A stretch of DNA of 6,140 nt from Bacteroidia bacterium. Its GTDB lineage: Bacteria; Bacteroidota; Bacteroidia; Bacteroidales; Dysgonomonadaceae. Position 1 is the stretch's first letter. Each line of letters starts with the position of its first letter. The translations under genes and the position numbers were made by a program. Positions 1-6,030 of this stretch are shown here, one piece after another. The notes under the pieces were generated by a model. The model ran no database searches and was not told the origin of the DNA. It worked only from the letters and a program-made list of their open reading frames with translations. The stretch is from contig JAUNRY010000136.1 of assembly GCA_030539475.1 (NCBI GenBank), positions 1 through 6,140 of the forward strand. The letters are read 5' to 3'.

Positions 1-25
1 CTTTCATTTTACATTTGAAATTATC

Positions 26-57
26 AGTTCACAAGGATATTTCTATCCTTGCGAACT
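26..57 (-). terminator. Strong RNA hairpin with GAAA tetraloop after the small-peptide genes
   Basis: On the minus strand, the arm at 57-44 pairs with the arm at 39-26 to give a 14-bp stem. All pairs are Watson-Crick except one G-U (positions 52 and 31). The loop at 43-40 reads GAAA, a stable GNRA tetraloop. On the plus strand the same position is an A-C mismatch and the loop is TTTC, so the structure is better as minus-strand RNA, agreeing with the direction of the neighbouring genes. It begins 11 nt after the TAA at 69-71 and 47 nt after the TGA at 105-107. No uninterrupted U-tract follows (the next bases are GATAATTTC), so it may be an imperfect intrinsic terminator, a 3'-end stabiliser or a processing signal rather than a classical terminator. 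The hairpin is certain from the sequence; its role is inferred. Confidence 0.6.
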
Positions 58-104
58 AAATATTTAATTTAATCTTTTCCTAATTGATAACAGAAGGTTG
101 CTGC

Positions 105-221
105 TCAACACATATATCCAACGGCTATTGCTCTTGCAGTACCGATACCGCCGCCATTTGTTTGTTCCAATTCGGCAATATCCATTGCTCGGAAATTGGG
201 GGTAGTTGATGTTATTTTCAT
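105..221 (-). CDS. Double-glycine leader peptide, bacteriocin-like precursor (38 aa, possibly interrupted)
   Basis: Reading from ATG at 221 to TGA at 107-105 gives 38 residues. The first 24 look like a double-glycine export leader. Counting back from the cut after G24, the sequence has G at -1 and -2, L18 at -7, E17 at -8 and a hydrophobic M13 at -12, close to the consensus LSxxELxxIxGG. Such leaders are cleaved by the C39 peptidase domain of PCAT-type ABC transporters during export. The remaining core is short (G25 to C38), glycine- and alanine-rich, and ends in Tyr-Met-Cys. Past the TGA the same frame continues for 11 codons (Ala-Ala-Thr-Phe-Cys-Tyr-Gln-Leu-Gly-Lys-Asp) to a TAA at 71-69. 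That would give a 26-residue core with two cysteines, so the gene may carry a nonsense mutation or a sequencing error. The start at 221 has an A/T-rich leader and lies 8 nt after the previous small gene. An internal ATG (M13) would give a minimal leader. Target, modification and activity are unknown. Confidence 0.6.
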   Translation of the reverse strand: MKITSTTPNFRAMDIAELEQTNGGGIGTARAIAVGYMC

Positions 222-229
222 TTTATTTA

Positions 230-346
230 CTATTTAATGATGGTTCCAACAAAAAAACCTGCTTTATAAATTAATAACAATGTTATAACTGAAAGAGCAA
301 TAAGGAGTAGTGTTTTTGTAATTTTTGATAATTCTTTGTCTTGCAT
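230..346 (-). CDS. Small single-span membrane protein of unknown function (38 aa)
   Basis: ATG at 346 to TAG at 232-230 encodes 38 residues. A polar, charged N-terminus (Met-Gln-Asp-Lys-Glu-Leu-Ser-Lys) is followed by one hydrophobic span, about residues 13-27, rich in Leu and Ile. A short tail then contains Tyr-Lys-Ala-Gly-Phe-Phe-Val-Gly, with two glycines four apart, and ends in Lys. There is no cleavable signal peptide or cysteine. The stop lies 8 nt before the start of the double-glycine peptide gene on the same strand, so the two are probably co-transcribed. The leader before the ATG is A/T-rich without a Shine-Dalgarno sequence, normal for Bacteroidota. Small one-span proteins beside bacteriocin-type genes can be immunity proteins, but here that is inference from position only. 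I do not recognise a family. Its tight spacing and clean membrane span argue against a chance ORF. Confidence 0.5.
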   Translation of the reverse strand: MQDKELSKITKTLLLIALSVITLLLIYKAGFFVGTIIK

Positions 347-496
347 AATTTATTATTTTAATGTTGGTATCTTGCTAATTGTTGAAGTTTTTATAAACGC
401 CCCAGAAGAAAACCGCGGGGCCAATCATTAATCTTGAGGCGAACAATCCTGAAACTAATAAAAGCCACTCCTTTTAGGCGGAGCCATCGTCTCCCG
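347..496. other. Intergenic region between the M16 gene and the small-peptide pair
   Basis: This 150-nt stretch has no convincing gene. It contains the GC-rich stem at 399-421. No good TAnnTTTG promoter for the small genes is visible on the minus strand; the nearest approximation is TAGTTTCA at about 456-449, which is poor. How the peptide pair is transcribed is therefore open: read-through from the M16 gene, or a promoter that departs from consensus. Confidence 0.5.
399..421 (-). terminator. Possible terminator downstream of the M16 protease gene
   Basis: On the minus strand, GCCCC (403-399 on the plus strand, read as the distal arm GGGGC) pairs with GCCCC at 421-417, giving a 5-bp all-GC stem with a 13-nt loop. 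The stem is followed by GTTTATAAAAAC, which is A/T-rich but not a pure U-run. It lies about 75 nt past the M16 stop codon and about 50 nt ahead of the first small-peptide gene, a sensible place for a transcript end. The stem is short and the loop is long, so this is a weak call. Confidence 0.33.
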
Positions 497-3313
497 TTAT
501 TTGCTGCTCAAAGATACTTCCACACGGTTATTCTGCCCAAACAACTGTTTTATGAATTTCTGCACGTCAGGTGCCGAAAGTTCGTTTACGCGTTTCACGT
601 AATCTTTTTCCAAATCAACGCCGTGCACGTAATATTGCCACGTGTTGTTAAGAGCGTAAGCATTCTCTTTCAGGTTATCGGTGTGCTGTTTCAACATATA
701 TTCTTTTACCTTGTTAAGCATTTCGGCATTGGGCCCGTTTTGTTGCAAATTGGTAACCACTTTGTTCATTACCTCCACTAACTCGGTACGACGTGCCGGG
801 TCGGTATCGAATTGAAACTGCATGGTAAAACCCTCCTTCGGTAGTTTTTCTGCTTCGGAATGCACGCGTACACCGTAAGTTCCGCCTTGTTCTTCGCGCA
901 CCTTATCAATAAACTCCATTTGGAAAAGCTGCTTCAATACATCCAACAGGAAAATATTTTCAGCCGTGTATGCCATATCGCCCGTGTAAACAATGGCAGT
1001 TGTGGCTTTTGGCGTTTCGAGCGGAAGGGTAAAATGGTTGTTGTATATTCCTTTTCGGGTGGGAATTTCTCTGACTTTCACGTCGCTTCTCTTTCCGGGA
1101 AGCGATGCAATGTACTGTTCCACCATCGGTTTTAACTGTTCGGGCAATACGTTTCCAACAAACGTGAACGTGAAGTTTCCGGCATTGGCGAAACGTGCAG
1201 CGTAGAGTTCCAACAATGTATCGTAATTGGCGGCTTCAATTTCCTGAACAGTGGGGATTGAAAAACGGGGATTGTTCAAATACATAGTGCTCATCAGCGA
1301 ATCGTTGAACACAAACTCCGGATTGGCGGCAAGTGTGGGTAAAACGCCTTTCAAACGTGCGGCAAGCGATTGATAAGCAGCTTCGTCTTTACGAACACCG
1401 GTAAAGTTAAGATAAATCAACTGCATCAGTGTTTCCAGGTCTTTCACGTTGCTTTTACCGCTTATCTGCTCGTTGAACGGACTTACATTAAACTTAACTT
1501 CTGCATTTTTGCCGGAGAGATTCTTCCGTAAGTCAGTAGCGCTGAATTTTCCCAATCCGCCAACGGAAGCCATATCGTCCATTAATTTAACTTCGGCAAT
1601 GTACTTGTCGTTAATCGCCGTACTTCCACCGAGGGCAAAGCCGTTCATCAGAATTTCGTCTTGCTTGAAATCGGTGGTTTTCACAATCACTTTCGCACCG
1701 TTGCTAAGTGTCCACACAGTTGTGCCTTTAGCCGCATCGGTTTCTTCTTTAATAATGTTGCCTTTGGCGGGAAGTGCAGCCAATAGCGGTTCGGTTACGG
1801 TGTTGTCTTCGTAGGCGGCAAGTTCCTCTTTGTCGGTAGTGCGTATTATCTCAAGAATCTTTGCTTCGGAAGGATAGGTGTCTTTTTCCTTTTCAACGCC
1901 CATAAGTACAACCACACGGTTTTTATCGGTAATAAATTGCTGCATCATTTGGTTGATTGCTGCCACGGGAATGTGCGGAACAAGTTGGGTGAGTGTGTTG
2001 TAGTTGTCTTCGATAGACGGAATGGGTTCGTTCTTAAGAAAATGTTGAACGTATTGATTTACATAGAAAGCGTTTTGTTGTTTTTCACGCTCGTTGTAAA
2101 GCTTCTCCAGGTTGCTCAGGTAGTTGGCTTTTGCGCGCTCAAACTCACCTTCGGTAAAACCAAAATCGTGAGCCCGTTTTACTTCGCGCATGAGAGTGGC
2201 AATGGTAGTTTCAACATTACCGGGTTTAGCCACCCCAATAACTTGCAAAGCGTCTTTTGTTCCCACGCCAAAATAAGTGCCGTTCATTGTGGTAGCAAAA
2301 GCAAAAGGAACGTCGGGTTTTTGCATCATTTCATCGAAACGTTCTTTGAGCATTTGTTCAATCATTTGAGTGGCATAATTGTAAACAAGATAGTCCATTG
2401 TGGTTTTTCCCTCGTTGGGTATCTGATTGCGTTTATAAGCAATCATGATATTGTTCATCGGCAATTCTCTATCGGTAGCAATGGCGATGATGGGTTCGTC
2501 GTTATCGGGAATTTGCTCGTAAACCCGCTCTGCCGCATTTTCGGGCATGGCGATGGATGAGAACACGGTTTTTATCTGCTGCTCAATATCATCGGCGTTG
2601 ATGTCGCCCACCACGATAATTCCCTGCAAGTCCGGCCGATACCATTTGTGGTAATAGTCTCGTAGCACCTGCGGCTCAAAGTTGTCAATCACGTCCATTG
2701 TACCGATAGGTAACCTGTAAGCATATTTGCTGTCTTTAAAAATGGCAGGAGCAATTTTTTCTATTACGCGCATTTGGGCGTTTTGTCCGGTGCGCCACTC
2801 TTCATGGATTACCTTCCGCTCTTTGTCTATCTCTTTTTCGCGAAGCAATAAGGCGTTTGACCAATCGTGGAGGATGAGAAGGCTGTTTTCAATGGCTCCG
2901 GGCGTGGTTACCGGAACATCGTTGATGTTGTAAATGGTCTCGTCCATACCTGTCATGGCGTTGAGGTTGGCGCCGAATTTCACGCCAATGGTTTCGAGAT
3001 AGGAAATCATATTTTTACCGTTTTCTCCGGCCGGAAAGTTTTTGGAACCGTTAAATGCCATGTGTTCCAAAAAGTGAGCAAGCCCGCGTTGATTATCTTC
3101 TTCCAGAATGGAACCGACTTTTTGAACGATGTAGAAATTAGCACGGTTTTCGGGCAATTTGTTTTCGCGGATATAATACGTTAATCCGTTTTCGAGTTTG
3201 CCTATCTTTACTTTACCGTCCACAGGAATGGGCGGCATTTTTTGTGCTTGCATAGCAATTGTACTTGACATAAGTACAGCAAGCAAAAAGATGTGTTTAA
3301 ATAACTTTTTCAT
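497..3313 (-). CDS. Secreted M16 family zinc metallopeptidase (pitrilysin/insulinase type)
   Basis: Encodes a 938-residue zinc protease expected to act in the periplasm or cell envelope, probably on peptides or unfolded proteins. Residues 1-23 form a signal peptide (Lys-rich start, hydrophobic core, cut near Gln-Ala-Gln); no lipobox cysteine is present. The inverted zinc motif HxxEH is intact as His80-Phe-Leu-Glu-His84, with Glu83 catalytic. The third zinc ligand is probably a glutamate near 165-172 in the Lys-Glu-Arg-Lys-Val-Ile-His-Glu-Glu segment. The first M16 half covers about 35-260 and its companion domain about 260-490. A second, catalytically empty half (about 530-938) lacks HxxEH but keeps the R...Y pair (Arg806, Tyr813, in Arg-Glu-Glu-Gln-Gly-Gly-Thr-Tyr) that helps bind substrate in this family. 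Length matches the two-repeat 'PqqL-like' M16 proteins common in Bacteroidota. The gene is intact, has its own likely promoter at 3344-3351, and starts at the ATG directly before the signal peptide. The exact substrate is unknown. Confidence 0.93.
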   Translation of the reverse strand: MKKLFKHIFLLAVLMSSTIAMQAQKMPPIPVDGKVKIGKLENGLTYYIRENKLPENRANFYIVQKVGSILEEDNQRGLAHFLEHMAFNGSKNFPAGENGKNMISYLETIGVKFGANLNAMTGMDETIYNINDVPVTTPGAIENSLLILHDWSNALLLREKEIDKERKVIHEEWRTGQNAQMRVIEKIAPAIFKDSKYAYRLPIGTMDVIDNFEPQVLRDYYHKWYRPDLQGIIVVGDINADDIEQQIKTVFSSIAMPENAAERVYEQIPDNDEPIIAIATDRELPMNNIMIAYKRNQIPNEGKTTMDYLVYNYATQMIEQMLKERFDEMMQKPDVPFAFATTMNGTYFGVGTKDALQVIGVAKPGNVETTIATLMREVKRAHDFGFTEGEFERAKANYLSNLEKLYNEREKQQNAFYVNQYVQHFLKNEPIPSIEDNYNTLTQLVPHIPVAAINQMMQQFITDKNRVVVLMGVEKEKDTYPSEAKILEIIRTTDKEELAAYEDNTVTEPLLAALPAKGNIIKEETDAAKGTTVWTLSNGAKVIVKTTDFKQDEILMNGFALGGSTAINDKYIAEVKLMDDMASVGGLGKFSATDLRKNLSGKNAEVKFNVSPFNEQISGKSNVKDLETLMQLIYLNFTGVRKDEAAYQSLAARLKGVLPTLAANPEFVFNDSLMSTMYLNNPRFSIPTVQEIEAANYDTLLELYAARFANAGNFTFTFVGNVLPEQLKPMVEQYIASLPGKRSDVKVREIPTRKGIYNNHFTLPLETPKATTAIVYTGDMAYTAENIFLLDVLKQLFQMEFIDKVREEQGGTYGVRVHSEAEKLPKEGFTMQFQFDTDPARRTELVEVMNKVVTNLQQNGPNAEMLNKVKEYMLKQHTDNLKENAYALNNTWQYYVHGVDLEKDYVKRVNELSAPDVQKFIKQLFGQNNRVEVSLSSK

Positions 3314-3343
3314 TTGACTGATTATTTATAATTAAATTTTAGT

Positions 3344-3351
3344 CAAATGTA
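3344..3351 (-). promoter_or_regulatory. Promoter -7 element for the M16 protease gene
   Basis: The minus strand reads TACATTTG, matching the Bacteroidota sigma-70 (RpoD/SigABfr type) -7 consensus TAnnTTTG exactly. It lies 30 nt before the start codon, predicting transcription from about 3338 and a leader of about 25 nt. There is no good TTTG -33 box at the normal spacing of about 19-21 nt; that position is occupied by the edge of the palindrome at 3373-3406, which would suit an activator-dependent or repressed promoter. Confidence 0.5.
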
Positions 3352-3372
3352 GAACATGTTTTTGAGGTGGTA

Positions 3373-3406
3373 TGTTAACGCAATGTTATATAACGTAAGA
3401 TTAACA
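3373..3406. promoter_or_regulatory. Co-centred palindrome, candidate operator upstream of the M16 gene
   Basis: The perfect 10-bp palindrome GTTATATAAC (3385-3394) sits exactly in the middle of a second inverted pair, TGTTAA (3373-3378) and TTAACA (3401-3406); both are centred between 3389 and 3390. The intervening bases are mostly unmatched. It lies between the LOG stop codon and the M16 -7 element, covering about -35 to -68 from the predicted transcription start. Such symmetry suits a dimeric DNA-binding regulator. As RNA the stem would be A/U-rich and weak, so a terminator for the LOG gene is less likely. Confidence 0.4.
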
Positions 3407-3449
3407 CAGTAAGGCTATTCATTGTGTTTCATTAAAGGTGTCAACCGAA

Positions 3450-4547
3450 TTATTCCGAAAACTTCCTCAAATGCTCAATAACTTCCTCGTTATTATCATA
3501 CAATCCCAAATTAAGATTCATTAAATCTCCACGCTCCGACATTTGTTGAATGATGGGGAAAATGGGGCGGTCTTTTGTCCAAAATTCGATATTCAGGAAA
3601 ATCATGGGGCTCGCGTAGCCATAAGACTCGTAGTGGTTTTGCGCCAAATCCTGAAACACTTCCTGCATTGTTCCGGCGCTGCCGGGCGTGAAAATTACGC
3701 CGCCTTTGGCTATGGCGAGCAGGCCTTCTTCGCGAACGCTATTCTCGAAATACTTGGCAATTTTGGTGGCAAACGGCGTAGGTAGTTCGTGGCCGTAATG
3801 CCACGTGGGGATTCCCAGGCTGTCGAATTGCGGTTCGGGAAACTGCTCCATCACTTCGAATGCCGACGACAGCCAGTTATCATCCGAATATACCGGAGCG
3901 GCGCTCAAAATATCAATGGCCTGGTGTAATTCGGCTTCGCTTCTTCCGGCCATCCACGCACCCACGTGCGTGGCTTCCATGGCGCCCGGCCCGCCCCCCG
4001 ATAGCATGAGATAACCCGATTCCGTGAGCGATTTCGCTAACGAAGCAACCTTAACATACATTTCATCGGTACGTTTTATTTTGTGTCCGCCCATAATTGC
4101 CACGAGATTCCGCTCATTGTATTGAGATATGTATTCGTGCAGCGAGTCGGTGATGGAATGGTCGTGCAACCGTTGTGCCAGCGTGTCTTTTATCGATAAT
4201 TCTTCGTGAGATTTCTGGTAGTAATCGTAAACAATTTTATCGAGGGTTTTCAGGTAGGTTTCCGGTTCGTGGCGGTTGAAGCCGTTGTAGAGTGTTTTTT
4301 TGTTGTACAATTGGTTGGGGTAGGTGTTGAACGGAACATCCAGCGCCGGAAAAATAAAGTTTTCGGGAAGCAGGTGATGCAACAGATCATCAGACATGGA
4401 GCATCCCAAGAACAGGCATTTGGAAAATGTGATGTTGAGCATCAACGATTCAATTTCAGTTAAATCGAGCGATTGAACGGCAATTTCTTCGACGTGCGAA
4501 ACAGTCAGAAAATCTTTTAGTGAGGAGGTGGATTCGAATTTTTGCAT
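3450..4547 (-). CDS. LOG-family Rossmann protein (nucleotide phosphoribohydrolase-like), long form
   Basis: Encodes 365 residues of a probably cytosolic LOG-family protein (older databases: 'lysine decarboxylase-like'). Known members release the base from nucleoside 5'-monophosphates. The Rossmann core runs from about 145 to 365: a first strand with Ile-Met-Gly-Gly-His (151-155), the phosphate loop Gly-Gly-Gly-Pro-Gly-Ala-Met-Glu (184-191), and the family signature Pro-Gly-Ser-Ala-Gly-Thr-Met-Gln-Glu (288-296), a variant of PGGxGTxxE with the catalytic Glu296 kept. An N-terminal extension of about 140 residues is not present in the typical LOG protein of about 190 residues; E. coli PpnN is also enlarged, but whether the two extensions are related cannot be judged here. 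I chose ATG at 4547, 14 nt after the MATE stop; an in-frame ATG at 4640 would overlap the MATE gene by 79 nt and add an unlikely N-terminus. Probably co-transcribed with MATE. Substrate is not predictable; the family assignment is firm. Confidence 0.85.
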   Translation of the reverse strand: MQKFESTSSLKDFLTVSHVEEIAVQSLDLTEIESLMLNITFSKCLFLGCSMSDDLLHHLLPENFIFPALDVPFNTYPNQLYNKKTLYNGFNRHEPETYLKTLDKIVYDYYQKSHEELSIKDTLAQRLHDHSITDSLHEYISQYNERNLVAIMGGHKIKRTDEMYVKVASLAKSLTESGYLMLSGGGPGAMEATHVGAWMAGRSEAELHQAIDILSAAPVYSDDNWLSSAFEVMEQFPEPQFDSLGIPTWHYGHELPTPFATKIAKYFENSVREEGLLAIAKGGVIFTPGSAGTMQEVFQDLAQNHYESYGYASPMIFLNIEFWTKDRPIFPIIQQMSERGDLMNLNLGLYDNNEEVIEHLRKFSE

Positions 4548-4561
4548 AAGTAAATTTATTG

Positions 4562-5851
4562 TTACGTAAACAACGCCTTCTTCGCCCAAATTGTTTGGGT
4601 GATTCCCCGAACGGATAAATACAGAATAAATGCCAGCCACAAGCCGTTATTTCCCATTATGGGCGTGGCAAGGTAGTAGCAAGCGAAAAAAACAATTGCC
4701 GAAAACACCATCGCGTTGCGCATTTCTTTTGAGGCGGTTGCACCAATAAAAATACCGTCCCAAAGAAAGGCGGCAAAGCCGGTTATGGGAATTAGTACCG
4801 TCCAGAAAAGGAACGATTTGGTTGTTTCAATTACGGCGTTGTCGTTGGTGAGAATTTGCAGAATCTGATTCGGGAAAAACAGGTAAATCACTACCGATAC
4901 GGCACTCACAATAAATCCCCAAAAGAACAGCCTTTTCAGCATATGCCTCAGCAAGAGTTTATTGTTTGCTCCAACGTATCTTCCGGTAAGCGCTTCTCCG
5001 GCATAGGCAAATCCGTCCATAAAATAGGAAAAAAGCATGAAGAACTGCATCAGCAACGCGTTGGCAGCCAAAATCATATCGCCCATGCCCGATGACACAA
5101 ACGTGAAAAACGTGGTTACCAGTGTCAGCAGAAACGTGCGCACAAAAACATCGCCATTCACTTTGAAAAAAGAGCGGATGGCAGCCGCGTCAAAAATAGT
5201 TGCCTTTACAATGTATTTTCTCAATCTTCCGTAAAATCTGTTCCACATCAGAATACAAATCAGAAACGTTATCACTTGCGAAAGCATCGTTCCCAGCGCT
5301 ATTCCTTCTACTTTCATCCGGAACCCGAAAACAAAAGTAAAACTCAGCACAATATTCAGCAAGTTGTTGATAATGGCAATAGTCATAGGCGTTTTTGCAT
5401 TCTGCATCCCGATAAAAAATCCTTTAAACGCGTACGTGCCAAGCACCGCCGGCGCTGCCCAAACACAAATTCTGAAATAAGTTTCTACGGCGGCTTTGCT
5501 TTCGGCGCCCGATTTTATCAGGCTTAACGCGAACTTCCCGATAGGATATTGCAACAACACAATGAGCAATCCAATTCCCAAACCCACCAGGAGCGACCGA
5601 ATGAGCACGTTCATGGCTTCCGTGAAATCGCGCGCGCCGTAAGCCTGCGCGGCAAATCCGCTCGAACTCATCCGGATAAAACCGAAATTCCAATAAATCA
5701 TATTAAAAATATTGGCTCCCAGTGCAATAGCGCCAATGTAAACTGCCGAGCCCAAGTGTCCCGCAATGGCAATATCTATCATGCCAAGCAGCGGAACCGT
5801 AATGTTTGTAATTATATTGGGAACGGCCAGCCGAAAAATTCTTTTGTCCAT
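4562..5851 (-). CDS. MATE family efflux transporter, DinF-like
   Basis: Encodes a 429-residue inner-membrane protein of the multidrug and toxic compound extrusion family, which exports organic cations or other small molecules in exchange for Na+ or H+. About twelve hydrophobic spans can be seen (roughly 12-30, 37-56, 84-104, 124-144, 157-178, 183-204, 237-256, 261-282, 308-326, 345-365, 378-398 and 402-420), the usual number. Typical features include the start Arg-Leu-Ala-Val-Pro-Asn-Ile (7-13), Asp26 and Gly31 in span 1, Gln69 and Gly72 after span 2, and Asp-Gly-Phe-Ala-Tyr-Ala-Gly-Glu-Ala (279-287) after span 8, as in DinF-like MATE proteins. Length is normal. The start at 5851 matches the family's N-terminus; the in-frame ATG at 5881 would add ten atypical residues. 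It is the first gene of a likely two-gene unit with LOG. Transport substrate is unknown; many such annotations in Bacteroidota are generic. Confidence 0.92.
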   Translation of the reverse strand: MDKRIFRLAVPNIITNITVPLLGMIDIAIAGHLGSAVYIGAIALGANIFNMIYWNFGFIRMSSSGFAAQAYGARDFTEAMNVLIRSLLVGLGIGLLIVLLQYPIGKFALSLIKSGAESKAAVETYFRICVWAAPAVLGTYAFKGFFIGMQNAKTPMTIAIINNLLNIVLSFTFVFGFRMKVEGIALGTMLSQVITFLICILMWNRFYGRLRKYIVKATIFDAAAIRSFFKVNGDVFVRTFLLTLVTTFFTFVSSGMGDMILAANALLMQFFMLFSYFMDGFAYAGEALTGRYVGANNKLLLRHMLKRLFFWGFIVSAVSVVIYLFFPNQILQILTNDNAVIETTKSFLFWTVLIPITGFAAFLWDGIFIGATASKEMRNAMVFSAIVFFACYYLATPIMGNNGLWLAFILYLSVRGITQTIWAKKALFT

Positions 5852-5856
5852 GGCTG

Positions 5857-5889
5857 CAAAAATACTACAAAACATTGACACAGGCCAAA
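5857..5889 (-). promoter_or_regulatory. Possible promoter for the MATE-LOG unit
   Basis: The minus strand carries TATTTTTG (5864-5857), fitting TAnnTTTG, with TTTG (5889-5886) 21 nt upstream as a -33 box. It ends only 5 nt before the chosen start codon, so a transcript from here would be almost leaderless. The region is A-rich and such matches arise easily by chance, hence the low score. Confidence 0.25.
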
Positions 5890-5938
5890 AACAAATCAGC
5901 TACAAAAAATATTTTGTGAAAATAAAAAAGAAAACTCC

Positions 5939-5969
5939 TTTATCAATATCTACCTTTTTTGTATCTTTG
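5939..5969 (+). promoter_or_regulatory. Promoter for the V/A-type ATPase operon
   Basis: TATCTTTG at 5962-5969 fits the Bacteroidota -7 consensus TAnnTTTG exactly. TTTA at 5939-5942, one base off TTTG, lies 19 nt upstream, the expected spacing for the -33 box. Transcription would start near 5975, giving a leader of about 55 nt before the ATG at 6031. This is the best promoter in the window and fits the divergent plus-strand gene. Confidence 0.6.
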
Positions 5970-6030
5970 TCTAATTAAATTCAAAAGCCAATAAGCAATT
6001 CACTTTATTGCAATCAATAACACAAAATAT

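Noticed and set aside
26..107. TGA at 107-105 with the downstream hairpin as a selenocysteine insertion site
   Set aside because: The loop lies about 60 nt from the TGA, whereas bacterial SECIS loops sit roughly 15-40 nt away, and no selenoprotein family is recognisable.
441..475. Hairpin TAAAAG...CTTTTA just after the M16 stop as terminator
   Set aside because: Only six mostly A/T pairs with no following U-run beyond its own arm; the GC stem at 399-421 is the better, though still weak, candidate.
1937..2560. 207-codon plus-strand open frame within the M16 gene
   Set aside because: It lies wholly antisense to a well-supported protease gene; its translation shows no domain and low-complexity codon-shadow composition.
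4548..4640. Upstream start for the LOG gene at 4640
   Set aside because: It would overlap the 3' end of the MATE gene by 79 nt and adds 31 residues unlike family N-termini; ATG at 4547 sits 14 nt after the MATE stop.
5424..5693. 89-codon minus-strand frame inside the MATE gene
   Set aside because: Arg/His-rich shadow in another frame of a clear membrane protein gene.
5852..5881. Upstream start for the MATE gene at 5881
   Set aside because: The extra ten residues do not resemble MATE N-termini, which begin close to the Arg-Leu-Ala-Val-Pro motif; ATG at 5851 is preferred.
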